Origin: Paraburkholderia ferrariae NBRC 106233
Lineage (GTDB): Bacteria; Pseudomonadota; Gammaproteobacteria; Burkholderiales; Burkholderiaceae
Length of the DNA stretch: 64,000 nt
Direction: 5' to 3'
NCBI RefSeq assembly: GCF_000685035.1
Contig: NZ_BAYB01000028.1
Location: 62,001 to 126,000 of the forward strand
The translations under genes and the position numbers were made by a program. Shown in pieces: positions 16,752-24,874 of this stretch; positions within the stretch are counted from its first letter, which is position 1; each line of letters begins with the position of its first letter. The notes beneath the pieces are model-generated. The model had not been told where the DNA came from. It did no database searches and worked only from the letters and a program-made list of their open reading frames with translations.

Positions 16752-17534
16752 CTAGCTGCTGGCCGCCTGGCTTTCGTCTGCGGCTTTCTCGCCGGTGCCG
16801 ACGAAAATACGCGCGGCAATGATCCCGGCCTCATAAAGCACGATCAGCGGCAACGCGAGGATAAGCTGCGAGAACACGTCCGGCGGCGTCACGACGGCCG
16901 CGACAATGAACGCGCCGACGATCACGTACGGACGGATTTCCTTGAGCTTCTTCACCGTGAGCAGGTTCATGCGCACCAGCAGCACGACGACGATCGGCAC
17001 CTCGAAGGTCACGCCGAACGCAAGGAACATGGTGAGCACGAAGCTCAGGTAATTGTCGATATCGGTCGTCATCTCCGCGCCCAGCGGCGCGTTGTAGTGC
17101 GCCATGACGCGGAAGATGGTCGGAAACACGACGAAGTAGGCGAACGCCATGCCGCACAGAAAGAGCGTGTAGCTGCTCGCGACGAGCGGTGCCACGAGCT
17201 TCTTCTCATGCTGGTAGAGGCCCGGTGCCACGAAGGCCCAGATCTGGTAGAGCACGACCGGCAGCGCGATCACGAACGCGACCAGCATCGTGACCTTCAT
17301 CGGCACGAAGAACGAACCGGTCACGTCGGTGACGATCATCTTGCCGTCGCGCGGCAGGTTCTGCATGAGCGGGCGCGCGAGCAGCCGGAAGATGTCCGGC
17401 GCCCAGTACACGAGCCCGATAAACACGACAACGACCGCGATACCCGCACGGATGATGCGGTCGCGCAGTTCGACGAGATGGGAGATGAAGGTCTCTTCGG
17501 TACCTTCATCCTGTTTTTGCTGGGGGTCGCTCAC
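16752..17534 (-). CDS. tatC: Sec-independent translocase subunit TatC
   Basis: A 260-residue membrane protein with six helices, beginning with the cytoplasmic region FISHLVELRDRI that is the signature of TatC and part of the twin-arginine signal binding site. It forms the receptor core with TatB. I chose the GTG at 17534 (VSDPQQKQDEG) since the longer open frame would overlap the end of tatB and add residues unlike the family. It is the last gene of tatABC. A near-repeat of ACTGGCCCCTA lies just past its stop. Confidence 0.95.
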   Translation of the reverse strand: MSDPQQKQDEGTEETFISHLVELRDRIIRAGIAVVVVFIGLVYWAPDIFRLLARPLMQNLPRDGKMIVTDVTGSFFVPMKVTMLVAFVIALPVVLYQIWAFVAPGLYQHEKKLVAPLVASSYTLFLCGMAFAYFVVFPTIFRVMAHYNAPLGAEMTTDIDNYLSFVLTMFLAFGVTFEVPIVVVLLVRMNLLTVKKLKEIRPYVIVGAFIVAAVVTPPDVFSQLILALPLIVLYEAGIIAARIFVGTGEKAADESQAASS

Positions 17535-17574
17535 ACCGGCCCTCGATTGATGATGGACGTGCGCAAGATGGGCA

Positions 17575-18120
17575 TCAGAAGAAACGCACCGGACGGCGCA
17601 GGCTGGCCGGCGTGTGCTGCGCGACGCGCGCCGCGCCCGACTGGACACGCGTGCGCCGCAGCGTGGCGCGCTTGTACCAGAGCGGCGCCGCAGCCTGCTT
17701 CACGCGCCAGTTCTTGCGTTTGGCCGGCGCGCCCGCGTTGACGCTGCGCCAGGAGGACGTGTCGCCGGGCACCTCGGCAACCGACTCCGCCGTCACGCCC
17801 GGCGCACCGCCTGCAATGCTCGGCGACACCGAGGTGCCGGTGGCCCACGCGTCGTTGAGTTCGGTCTCCTGCTTGCGCAGATTGTCCTGAACGGTCTTTT
17901 CGACGTTGCTCGCCGCTTCCTGGAAGTCGGTCTTCATGCGGCGCAGTTCGTCGAGTTCGATCTCGCGCGTGACTTCCGCCTTGACGTCGTTGATATAGCG
18001 CTGTGCGCGGCCAAACAGGGCCCCGGCGGTGCGCGCGACGCGCGGCAACCGCTCCGGCCCGAGCACGACCAGCGCGACGACGCCGATCAGCGCCATCTTG
18101 GTGAGACCCAGATCGAGCAT
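17575..18120 (-). CDS. tatB: Sec-independent translocase subunit TatB
   Basis: A 181-residue protein with the short N-terminal helix and hinge of TatB (MALIGVVALVVLGPERLPRV), followed by an amphipathic helix and a charged segment (to about residue 105). The C-terminal 75 residues are variable, Ala- and Arg-rich, as usual for TatB in this group. It works with TatC as receptor for twin-arginine signals such as that of PetA. Forty bases separate it from tatC. Confidence 0.95.
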   Translation of the reverse strand: MLDLGLTKMALIGVVALVVLGPERLPRVARTAGALFGRAQRYINDVKAEVTREIELDELRRMKTDFQEAASNVEKTVQDNLRKQETELNDAWATGTSVSPSIAGGAPGVTAESVAEVPGDTSSWRSVNAGAPAKRKNWRVKQAAAPLWYKRATLRRTRVQSGAARVAQHTPASLRRPVRFF

Positions 18121-18163
18121 GGATGGAGCTTTCCGTCAGCCTGAGGTGGGACGACCGGCCGCC

Positions 18164-18406
18164 TTAGCGGTAGTCGTTCGGACGCGAGGTCTTGTCCTTG
18201 GCTTCGACATCGACCGTGCCGCCGGCCGCCGGCAGTTCGCGCTTCTGGGCGTCGCCTTCGGGCGTCTCGCCGTCACGCATGCCTTCCTTGAAACCCTTCA
18301 CGGCGCCGCCCAGGTCGCTGCCGATATTGCGCAGTTTCTTCGTGCCGAAGACAAGCGCCACGATCAGCAAAACGATCAGCCAGTGCCAGATGCTCAACGA
18401 ACCCAT
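18164..18406 (-). CDS. tatA: Sec-independent translocase subunit TatA
   Basis: An 80-residue protein starting MGSLSIWHWLIVLLIVALVF, then the FGTKKLRNIGSDLGGAVKGF amphipathic segment that defines TatA. It oligomerises to form the translocation path. The charged tail contains the usual Asp- and Lys-rich region. It is first in the tatABC order and lies 153 bases after hinT; that gap holds no gene. Confidence 0.96.
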   Translation of the reverse strand: MGSLSIWHWLIVLLIVALVFGTKKLRNIGSDLGGAVKGFKEGMRDGETPEGDAQKRELPAAGGTVDVEAKDKTSRPNDYR

Positions 18407-18559
18407 GATTCCAATTCTCCTTGACCCCGTCGCCGCGCCTCATGCGCGGCAGGCAATCCGCGGTGCGCGATGGGCGCGCCGCTTTATTTGCGCCACCCCG
18501 CAGCGGGAAATGACGCGACTCGAAAATAGTGCCGGTGCAGTGTGGCGCGAGCGTGGCAT

Positions 18560-18928
18560 TCAGCCCATGCGATGCCACGGACGCGGCCCGGCCAGCAGAT
18601 GCGCGTGCAGGTGATACACCTCCTGCCCGCCGCCAGGCCCCGTGTTCACGACGGTGCGAAACCCGGTGTCGCCGCCCGTGTATGCCACGCCCAGTTCTTT
18701 CGCCAGACGCGCAACCCGCACGAACATTCTACCAAGCAGCGGCGCGTCGTTTTCGTCGCAATCCGAAAGGGTGGAAATATGCCGACGGGGAATGACGAGC
18801 ACATGCGTCTGCGCCGCGGGACGGATATCGCGGAAGGCGACAAATTCGTCGTCTTCGTACACCCGGGTGCTCGGGATGACGCCGTCGGCAATCTTGCAAA
18901 AAAGGCAGGTGCTGCGGTCGTGACTCAT
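18560..18928 (-). CDS. hinT: HIT-family purine nucleoside phosphoramidase
   Basis: A 122-residue histidine-triad protein. It begins CLFCKIADGVIPST, and the catalytic triad is HLHAHLL with His106, His108 and His110. HinT enzymes cleave AMP-lysine and similar phosphoramidates. The ATG at 18928 was chosen because the preceding open frame overlaps the neighbouring gene. In Burkholderia-type genomes it sits between the his and tat genes, as here. Confidence 0.94.
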   Translation of the reverse strand: MSHDRSTCLFCKIADGVIPSTRVYEDDEFVAFRDIRPAAQTHVLVIPRRHISTLSDCDENDAPLLGRMFVRVARLAKELGVAYTGGDTGFRTVVNTGPGGGQEVYHLHAHLLAGPRPWHRMG

Positions 18929-18965
18929 GGTGCTCCGGGCGAAGGACGGCAGTGGGCGCGCTCGT

Positions 18966-19358
18966 TCAGAGCCACCCGCGCGGGTCGGCAAGCGGCTTGT
19001 TGTCGTACAGGTACAGCCACCCTTTGATGATACGGTACAACGTCCAGATTGCGACAGCCCACAGCAAGGGAATGCCGATCAGCACGATGAAGAAAGCCAG
19101 CGCGATCAGATGGCCGGCGAGGCCCAGCCAGAAGGTGCGGATCTGCCAGGTGAAGTGCTGCTCGTAGGGCGTGCCGAGCGCCTCGTCGCGCTTGAGGTAG
19201 TTCAGGATGATCGCGATCAGCACCGAAACGCCGCCCGTGAGCCAGTACACGGCATAGAGCGCGTAGAGCACGTGGGTGAAGGTGCGCAGGCTGCGCAGAC
19301 GATCCGCTTCGAGCGGATCCCGAACGGTAGGAGGCGGATATCCGCCTGGCATGGACAT
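18966..19358 (-). CDS. Small membrane protein, DUF4870-like
   Basis: A 130-residue protein with a short Pro-rich N-terminus and three or four hydrophobic helices (about residues 28-52, 72-98 and 100-116). It resembles the DUF4870/Tic20-like small membrane proteins, whose function is unknown. It lies between hisE and hinT in the same direction and ends in a conserved-looking YLYDNKPLADP tail. The first ATG (MSMPGG) is used; a second Met two residues in is also possible. Confidence 0.8.
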   Translation of the reverse strand: MSMPGGYPPPTVRDPLEADRLRSLRTFTHVLYALYAVYWLTGGVSVLIAIILNYLKRDEALGTPYEQHFTWQIRTFWLGLAGHLIALAFFIVLIGIPLLWAVAIWTLYRIIKGWLYLYDNKPLADPRGWL

Positions 19359-19376
19359 GCTGTGCGTCTCCCAATC

Positions 19377-19434
19377 GGTGAATCGACAGCGGTGAATCGA
19401 CAGCGGTGAATCGACAGCGGGGTGAATCGACAGC
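19377..19434. repeat. 14-bp minisatellite between hisE and the DUF4870-like gene
   Basis: Three exact head-to-tail copies of GGTGAATCGACAGC, then two extra G and a fourth copy. It sits in the 156-base gap between two genes of the same operon. It looks like a variable-number tandem repeat and also raises the distance between the genes. Confidence 0.92.
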
Positions 19435-19514
19435 GGCTGCGGTGAGGCAGGCAGCCGGCGCGTTCAGATGCAGCGTTGCCATTGAAAACCGGGCCAGGCC
19501 GCGGGGCCGCCGGC

Positions 19515-19883
19515 TCAGTCGCCGCTTTCCTCGCGCTCGCGGCTCTTGCGCAGCGCTTTTTCCTCGAGCCCCGAAAGACCTTCGCGGCGCTCCAGCTCGG
19601 CCAGCACGTCGGCCGGACTCAGGTCGAAATGCGACAGCGCCACGAGGCAGTGGAACCACAGATCGGCCACTTCGCCCACCAGCGCCGTCGGCGCGCCGCC
19701 CTGGCGCACGTCCTTCGCCGCGAGCACGACTTCGGTCGCCTCTTCGCCGATCTTCTTGAGCACCGCGTCGTCGCCCTTGTGGAACAGGCGCGCGACGTAG
19801 GAAGCGTCCGGGTCGCCGCCCTTGCGGCTGTCGATCACCGCGGCGAGGCGCAGCAAGGTGTCGTGGGGGGTGGGTTGCGTCAT
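19515..19883 (-). CDS. hisE: Phosphoribosyl-ATP pyrophosphatase
   Basis: A 122-residue all-helical enzyme with the Glu-rich metal-binding motifs GEEATEVVLAAKD and ALVGEVADLWFHCLVAL. It carries out the second step of histidine synthesis, removing pyrophosphate from phosphoribosyl-ATP. Its start overlaps the hisI stop by four bases, so HisI and HisE are separate but coupled proteins here, unlike the fused form of enterobacteria. Confidence 0.97.
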   Translation of the reverse strand: MTQPTPHDTLLRLAAVIDSRKGGDPDASYVARLFHKGDDAVLKKIGEEATEVVLAAKDVRQGGAPTALVGEVADLWFHCLVALSHFDLSPADVLAELERREGLSGLEEKALRKSREREESGD

Positions 19884-20296
19884 TTGTAGATGTGTTCAGG
19901 GTCTTTCAGCACGGGATCGACGGCGACCCAGCGGCCCTCCTCCACCGTGCCTTCGAATTGCTGGAAAAAGCACGAGTGGCGGCCCGTGTGGCACGCGATG
20001 CCCGAAACCTGCTCCACCTTGAGCAGGACGACGTCTTCATCGCAGTCGAGGCGGATCTCGCGCACGTGCTGCACGTGGCCCGACTCCTCGCCCTTGAACC
20101 ACAGGCGCTGGCGCGAGCGCGAGAAGTACACCGCGCGGCCCGTTTCGACCGTCTTCGCGAGCGCCTCGCGGTTCATCCACGCGAACATCAGCACGTCGCC
20201 CGTGGTCGCCTCCTGCGCGATCACGGGTACGAGACCGTTGGCGTCCCAGTTGACCTTGTCGAGCCAGGCCGCTTTTTCGATAGCGTTCGTCGTCAC
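19880..20296 (-). CDS. hisI: Phosphoribosyl-AMP cyclohydrolase
   Basis: A 138-residue zinc enzyme for the third step of histidine synthesis. The metal-binding Asp cluster DCDEDVVLLK and the Cys pair in ACHTGRHSCFF are both present. It starts one base after the hisF stop and overlaps hisE by four bases. Confidence 0.97.
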   Translation of the reverse strand: MTTNAIEKAAWLDKVNWDANGLVPVIAQEATTGDVLMFAWMNREALAKTVETGRAVYFSRSRQRLWFKGEESGHVQHVREIRLDCDEDVVLLKVEQVSGIACHTGRHSCFFQQFEGTVEEGRWVAVDPVLKDPEHIYK

Positions 20297-20297
20297 G

Positions 20298-21101
20298 TCA
20301 CAACCTCACCGAAATACCCCGATCGGCCATGAAGCGCTTCGCCTCGCCCACCGTGTGCTCGCCGTAGTGGAAAATGCTCGCCGCCAGCACCGCGTCGGCG
20401 TGGCCCTTCACGACGCCGTCCGCCAGATCCTGCAGGCCGCCCACACCGCCCGAGGCGATCACGGGAATCGGCACGGCGTCGGAGACGGCACGCGTGAGAT
20501 CGAGGTCGAAACCGCTCCTGGTGCCGTCGCGGTCCATGCTCGTGAGCAGGATCTCGCCCGCGCCCAGTTCGGCCATCTTGCACGCCCACTCCACCGCGTC
20601 GATGCCCGTGGCCTTGCGGCCGCCGTGCGTGAACACTTCCCAGCGCGTGGGCGCGCCGGGCGTCGCTACGCCGGGCGTCGCTACGCCGGAAGGTGCGACG
20701 CGCTTGGCGTCGATGGCGACGACAATGCACTGCGAGCCGTATTTGTCCGCCGCGGCGCGCACGAGTTGCGGATTCGCTACCGCAGACGAATTCATGCTGA
20801 TCTTGTCCGCGCCCGCATTGAGCAGGCGCCGCACGTCCTCCACGGCGCGCACGCCGCCGCCCACCGTGAGCGGAATGAACACCTGCGAGGCCACCGCTTC
20901 GATGATCGGCAGGATCAGGTCGCGCTGGTCGGAGGTGGCCGTGATGTCGAGGAACGTGAGTTCGTCTGCGCCCTGGTCGTCGTAGCGGCGCGCGATTTCG
21001 ACGGGGTCGCCGGCATCGCGCAGTTCGACGAAATTGACGCCCTTGACGACCCGCCCGGCGGTCACGTCAAGACAGGGGATGATGCGTTTGGGTAGAGCCA
21101 T
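20298..21101 (-). CDS. hisF: Imidazole glycerol phosphate synthase, cyclase subunit
   Basis: A 267-residue TIM barrel with catalytic Asp12 (IPCLDV) and Asp131 (VAIDAKR). It pairs with HisH to make imidazole glycerol phosphate and AICAR. HisF is usually about 257 residues; the excess comes from a Gly-Val-Ala-Thr-Pro repeat at about residues 137-151, encoded by a 15-bp tandem repeat and lying directly after the catalytic Asp131 strand. The frame is intact and all other motifs are normal, so the protein is probably active. ATG at 21101 gives the standard N-terminus. Confidence 0.96.
   Translation of the reverse strand: MALPKRIIPCLDVTAGRVVKGVNFVELRDAGDPVEIARRYDDQGADELTFLDITATSDQRDLILPIIEAVASQVFIPLTVGGGVRAVEDVRRLLNAGADKISMNSSAVANPQLVRAAADKYGSQCIVVAIDAKRVAPSGVATPGVATPGAPTRWEVFTHGGRKATGIDAVEWACKMAELGAGEILLTSMDRDGTRSGFDLDLTRAVSDAVPIPVIASGGVGGLQDLADGVVKGHADAVLAASIFHYGEHTVGEAKRFMADRGISVRL
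20654..20698. repeat. 15-bp tandem repeat inside hisF
   Basis: Two exact copies of CGCCGGGCGTCGCTA and a third degenerate copy. They encode (Gly-Val-Ala-Thr-Pro)2 plus a decayed unit in the loop after strand 5 of HisF. Because the unit is five codons long, copy-number changes would keep the reading frame. Confidence 0.9.
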
Positions 21102-21130
21102 GATCTTGCCGGTGTTGCGAGTCGATGGGG

Positions 21131-21883
21131 TCAGGCGTCGTCCGATTCGCGCAGGCTGTCCGCGCGCGTCTGGGCCTGCGAAAAGTCCAGGTCGCCCGAA
21201 TAGATCGCGCGGCCGCAGATCACGCCTTCGATGCCTTCGTCTTCCACTTCGCAAAGTGCGTCGATGTCGGCCATGTTCGACAGCCCGCCGCTCGCGATGA
21301 TGGGGATCTTCACCGCACGGGCAAGGCGCACCGTGGCTTCGATGTTGATGCCCTGCAGCATGCCGTCGCGGCCGATGTCGGTGTAGATGATCGATTCGAC
21401 GCCGTAGTCCTCGAACTTGCGCGCGAGATCCACCACTTCGTGGCCCGTGAGCTTGCTCCAGCCGTCGGTGGCGACCTTGCCGTCCTTCGCGTCGAGGCCG
21501 ACGATGATGTGGCCCCCGAATGCCGTGCACGCTTCCTGAAGGAAGCCCGGATTCTTGACGGCGGCGGTGCCAATGATCACGTACGAAAGGCCGTCATCCA
21601 GGTAACGCTCGATGGTGTCGAGGTCGCGAATGCCGCCGCCCAGTTGCACGGGAATCTGGTCGCCCACTTCCGCGATGATCTCGCGGATGGCGTCTTCGTT
21701 CTTCGGCTTGCCTGCGAACGCGCCGTTCAGGTCGACGAGGTGCAGACGCCGCGCGCCCCGCTCGAGCCAGTGCCGGGCCATGGCCGCCGGCTCCTGGGAG
21801 AAAATCGTCGCCTGGTCCATATCGCCTTGCTTGAGGCGCACGCAGTGACCGTCTTTGAGATCGATGGCCGGAATCAGCAGCAT
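21131..21883 (-). CDS. hisA: ProFAR isomerase
   Basis: A 250-residue TIM barrel beginning MLLIPAIDLKDGHCVRLKQG with the catalytic Asp in AIDLKD and the second one in YTDIGRDG. It opens the ribose ring of ProFAR to give PRFAR, the substrate of HisF-HisH. hisF follows after 29 bases, and hisH lies 185 bases upstream. Confidence 0.97.
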   Translation of the reverse strand: MLLIPAIDLKDGHCVRLKQGDMDQATIFSQEPAAMARHWLERGARRLHLVDLNGAFAGKPKNEDAIREIIAEVGDQIPVQLGGGIRDLDTIERYLDDGLSYVIIGTAAVKNPGFLQEACTAFGGHIIVGLDAKDGKVATDGWSKLTGHEVVDLARKFEDYGVESIIYTDIGRDGMLQGINIEATVRLARAVKIPIIASGGLSNMADIDALCEVEDEGIEGVICGRAIYSGDLDFSQAQTRADSLRESDDA

Positions 21884-22068
21884 AGCTATCGGGTGTTATC
21901 TGGGAATGGGGTTGAAAACAGCCGGCACCGGCGGAAAAAAGGCCCGATCCGACGCCGTTTCGCTAGTTTAGTACAACTCTTTCGGCGGATTGGCTGCGCA
22001 GATCGGCCTGGCAGCCACGTTGGCCGAACGGTCGATGTCTAGGCGTCGCGAGAAGCCCGCACGGGTTG

Positions 22069-22710
22069 TCACGGGTTCCAGTGGACGAAGTTGCGATAAA
22101 GGCGCAAACCCGCCGCGGCGCTTTTTTCCGGGTGAAATTGGGTGGCGAAGATGTTATCCCGCGCCACAGCCGAGGTAAAGGCGGCGCCGTACGGCGTTTC
22201 ACCCACCGAATGGGCCGCCTCGTCGGGCACGACATAGTAGCTGTGCACAAAGTAGAAGTAGCTGCCGTCGGGCACGCCGTCCCACAGCGCATGCGAGCGC
22301 GCCTGGCGCACGCGGTTCCAGCCCATCTGCGGCACCTTGAAGCGCGAGCCGTCGTCCTGCAGCCGGCCTTCCAGTTCGAAACGCACGACCTTGCCGGGCA
22401 AAAGGCCGAGGCCCTTCGTGTCGCCTTCGGCGCTCCAGTCGAACAGCATCTGCTCGCCCACGCACACGCCCATCAGCGGCTTGGTGCGCGATGCCTCGAT
22501 CACGGCGTCCTGCAGGCCGGATTCGGCGAGCGAGCGCATGCAGTCGGGCATCGCGCCCTGGCCCGGCAGCACCACGCGGTCGGCCGCGCGGATCGCCTCG
22601 GGACGCTCGACGATGGCCACCTCGGCTTCCGGCGCAGCCTGCTTCAGCGCCTGAGCCACCGAGCGCAGGTTGCCCATCCCATAATCCACAATCGCAATTG
22701 AAGTCTTCAT
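22069..22710 (-). CDS. hisH: Imidazole glycerol phosphate synthase, glutaminase subunit
   Basis: A 213-residue class I glutamine amidotransferase with nucleophile Cys83 in MGVCVGEQMLF and the His193-Glu195 pair in QFHPEKSA. It supplies ammonia to HisF. The gene follows hisB after 251 bases. As I recall, related genomes carry a marC-type membrane protein gene between hisB and hisH; there is none here. Confidence 0.97.
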   Translation of the reverse strand: MKTSIAIVDYGMGNLRSVAQALKQAAPEAEVAIVERPEAIRAADRVVLPGQGAMPDCMRSLAESGLQDAVIEASRTKPLMGVCVGEQMLFDWSAEGDTKGLGLLPGKVVRFELEGRLQDDGSRFKVPQMGWNRVRQARSHALWDGVPDGSYFYFVHSYYVVPDEAAHSVGETPYGAAFTSAVARDNIFATQFHPEKSAAAGLRLYRNFVHWNP

Positions 22711-22961
22711 CTCGAATCGGGCCGCGCAGGCCCTGCTCCTGGCATTACTTCGCTTTAAGTCGTCACGCTTTAAGCCACCTGACGTGCCTCAAACGGCGCC
22801 GCCCCATGCGGAGCGCTTTCCACGCCGGCCCACGCCCGTCATCCAATCCTCACACCTGAACGGCCAGACATCGGCGCAAAGGCGCGCCGCCGGGCGTGCC
22901 ACGGAAACGCAACGCCCGCCGTCGCTCGTTTCGCCAGTCGTCGCCCAGGTTGAGTTGCGGA
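22711..22961. other. Gene-free gap between hisB and hisH
   Basis: These 251 bases hold no supportable gene and no clear hairpin terminator. The only pattern seen is a short near-repeat, CTTTAAGTCGTCA and CTTTAAGCCACC. The space is too small for a marC gene (about 600 bases). Confidence 0.5.
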
Positions 22962-23549
22962 TTAAAGGCTGCCTTTCGTGGACGGAATCTTGCCCGCCGC
23001 GCGCTCGTCAAGCTCGGCGGCCTGGCGCAGCGCGCGCCCGAACGCCTTGAACACGGTTTCCATCTGATGGTGGGCGTTCAGCCCGCGCAGATTGTCGATG
23101 TGGAGCGTCACGCCCGCGTGGTTGACGAAGCCGCGGAAGAACTCGATCGACAGATCGACGTCGAACGTGCCGATGCGCGCGCGCGTGAACGGCACGTGGA
23201 ACTCGAGGCCCGGACGGCCCGAGAAGTCGATCACGACACGCGAGAGCGCTTCGTCGAGCGGCACGTAGGCATGGCCGTAGCGGCGGATGCCCTTCTTGTC
23301 GCCGATCGCCTGCGCCACGGCCTGGCCGAGCGTGATGCCGACGTCTTCCACCGTATGGTGGTCGTCGATATGGGTGTCGCCATGCGCTTCGATTTCCAGG
23401 TCGATCAGACCGTGTCGTGCGATCTGGTCGAGCATGTGATCGAGAAACGGCACGCCGGTCGCGAGCTTCTGCTCGCCGGTGCCGTCCAGATTGATCTTCA
23501 CGCGGATTTGCGTTTCGCTGGTGTTGCGAACGACTTGCGCGACGCGCAT
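22962..23549 (-). CDS. hisB: Imidazoleglycerol-phosphate dehydratase
   Basis: A 195-residue monofunctional dehydratase with the manganese-binding motifs FLDHMLDQIARHG, DDHHTVED and NHAGVTLHI plus LNAHHQMET near the end. It lacks the phosphatase domain found in the enterobacterial fused HisB, as expected in betaproteobacteria. I prefer the ATG at 23549 (MRVAQVVRNT); an earlier in-frame ATG adds five residues. Confidence 0.97.
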   Translation of the reverse strand: MRVAQVVRNTSETQIRVKINLDGTGEQKLATGVPFLDHMLDQIARHGLIDLEIEAHGDTHIDDHHTVEDVGITLGQAVAQAIGDKKGIRRYGHAYVPLDEALSRVVIDFSGRPGLEFHVPFTRARIGTFDVDLSIEFFRGFVNHAGVTLHIDNLRGLNAHHQMETVFKAFGRALRQAAELDERAAGKIPSTKGSL

Positions 23550-23597
23550 GGCAATTTCCTTCAAACAGCCCGTGACAGGAGAGTTAGAGAACGAAGC

Positions 23598-24674
23598 TCA
23601 CTTCAGGACGAGCTTCAGCGCGGCGAGGAGCTGCGCGTTTTCGTCGGGTGTCCCGACCGTCAGGCGAACACAATTCGCCAGCAATGGGTGCATTTTACTC
23701 ACGTTTTTGATCAGCATCCGCGCCGCGAGCAGCGTATCGAACACCGCGGCCGCATCCGGCACGCGCACGAGCAGGAAATTGCCGGCACTTTCGAACACCT
23801 CGGCGCCCGGCAGTTTCGCCACTTCGCCCGCCAGCACGGCACGTTCGGCGCGCAGTTGCGCGGCCTGCGCGTCGAGCACATCCACGTGATCGAGCAGGAA
23901 ATTCGCGGCCGCCTGCGTGAGCACGTTGATGTTGTACGGCGGGCGCACCTTGTCGAATTCGTTGAGCCACGAGGGGCGCCCGGCCAGATAGCCGAGGCGG
24001 ATACCCGCGAGTCCGAGCTTCGACATGGTGCGCATCACCACCACGTTGTCGAACTCGCCCGCGCGCGGCATCCAGCTTTTTTGCGCGAACGGCTGGTAGG
24101 CCTCGTCGATCACCACGAGTCCCTGCGCCGCCTGCGCGGCCGCGATGATGCGCTCGATATCGGCGTCGTCGAACAGCGTGCCCGTGGGGTTGTTCGGGTA
24201 GGCGAGCCAGATCACGGCGGGGCGGTGCGCGGCGATGGCCGCGAGCACGGCGTCGGCGTCGAGCGCGAAGTCGGCGCGCAGCGGCACGTCCACGAACGCG
24301 ACCTGCGCGAACTTCGCCGACATCGCATACATCACGAAGCCCGGCACCGGCGCGAGCACTTTCGCGCCCGGCTTCGCGCATGCCGTCGTAATCATGCTGA
24401 TGATCTCGTCCGAGCCGTTGCCGAGCAGCACGTCGCAGTCGGCCGGCACGCCCATGACGGCCTTGAGCTTCGCGATGAGGGCTTCGGGGCGCGGCGCCGG
24501 ATAGCGGTTGAGCGCCACGCCCGCCAGATGCTCGCCCAGTTGCGCCGCGAGGCCGGCCGGCAGCGCGAACGGGTTTTCCATGGCGTCGAGCTTCACGAAG
24601 CCGGTGGCCTCGGGCACCGGATAGCTCGTCATCGCGAGAACGTCGGGGCGCAGGATATCGTGTGGTGTGGTCAT
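23598..24674 (-). CDS. hisC: Histidinol-phosphate aminotransferase
   Basis: A 358-residue fold-type I PLP enzyme. Key motifs are LDAMENPFALP at the N-terminus, the Asn in AYPNNPTGTLF, the Asp-Tyr of VIDEAYQPFA and the PLP-binding Lys in MRTMSKLGLAGIRLGY. It transaminates imidazole acetol phosphate. A 200-base GC-rich gap without a gene separates it from hisD. Confidence 0.96.
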   Translation of the reverse strand: MTTPHDILRPDVLAMTSYPVPEATGFVKLDAMENPFALPAGLAAQLGEHLAGVALNRYPAPRPEALIAKLKAVMGVPADCDVLLGNGSDEIISMITTACAKPGAKVLAPVPGFVMYAMSAKFAQVAFVDVPLRADFALDADAVLAAIAAHRPAVIWLAYPNNPTGTLFDDADIERIIAAAQAAQGLVVIDEAYQPFAQKSWMPRAGEFDNVVVMRTMSKLGLAGIRLGYLAGRPSWLNEFDKVRPPYNINVLTQAAANFLLDHVDVLDAQAAQLRAERAVLAGEVAKLPGAEVFESAGNFLLVRVPDAAAVFDTLLAARMLIKNVSKMHPLLANCVRLTVGTPDENAQLLAALKLVLK

Positions 24675-24874
24675 GTCGGATGGGCGGCGCCTGGGAGGCG
24701 CACCGGCCTCTATCGGGCGGCTTCGAAGCCGCGCTGGTTATCGCAACTGTCTCGTGGGTCGTTCGTTTGCCGTGGGGCGCGCCGGCCCGGCATGCCGGAA
24801 CAAGGGCGGCGCGCAGGCGCCTCTCCGGCCCGCCCGGCCTGCCTTCGCCGGACGCGCCGAAGCAAGCGCGTGGC

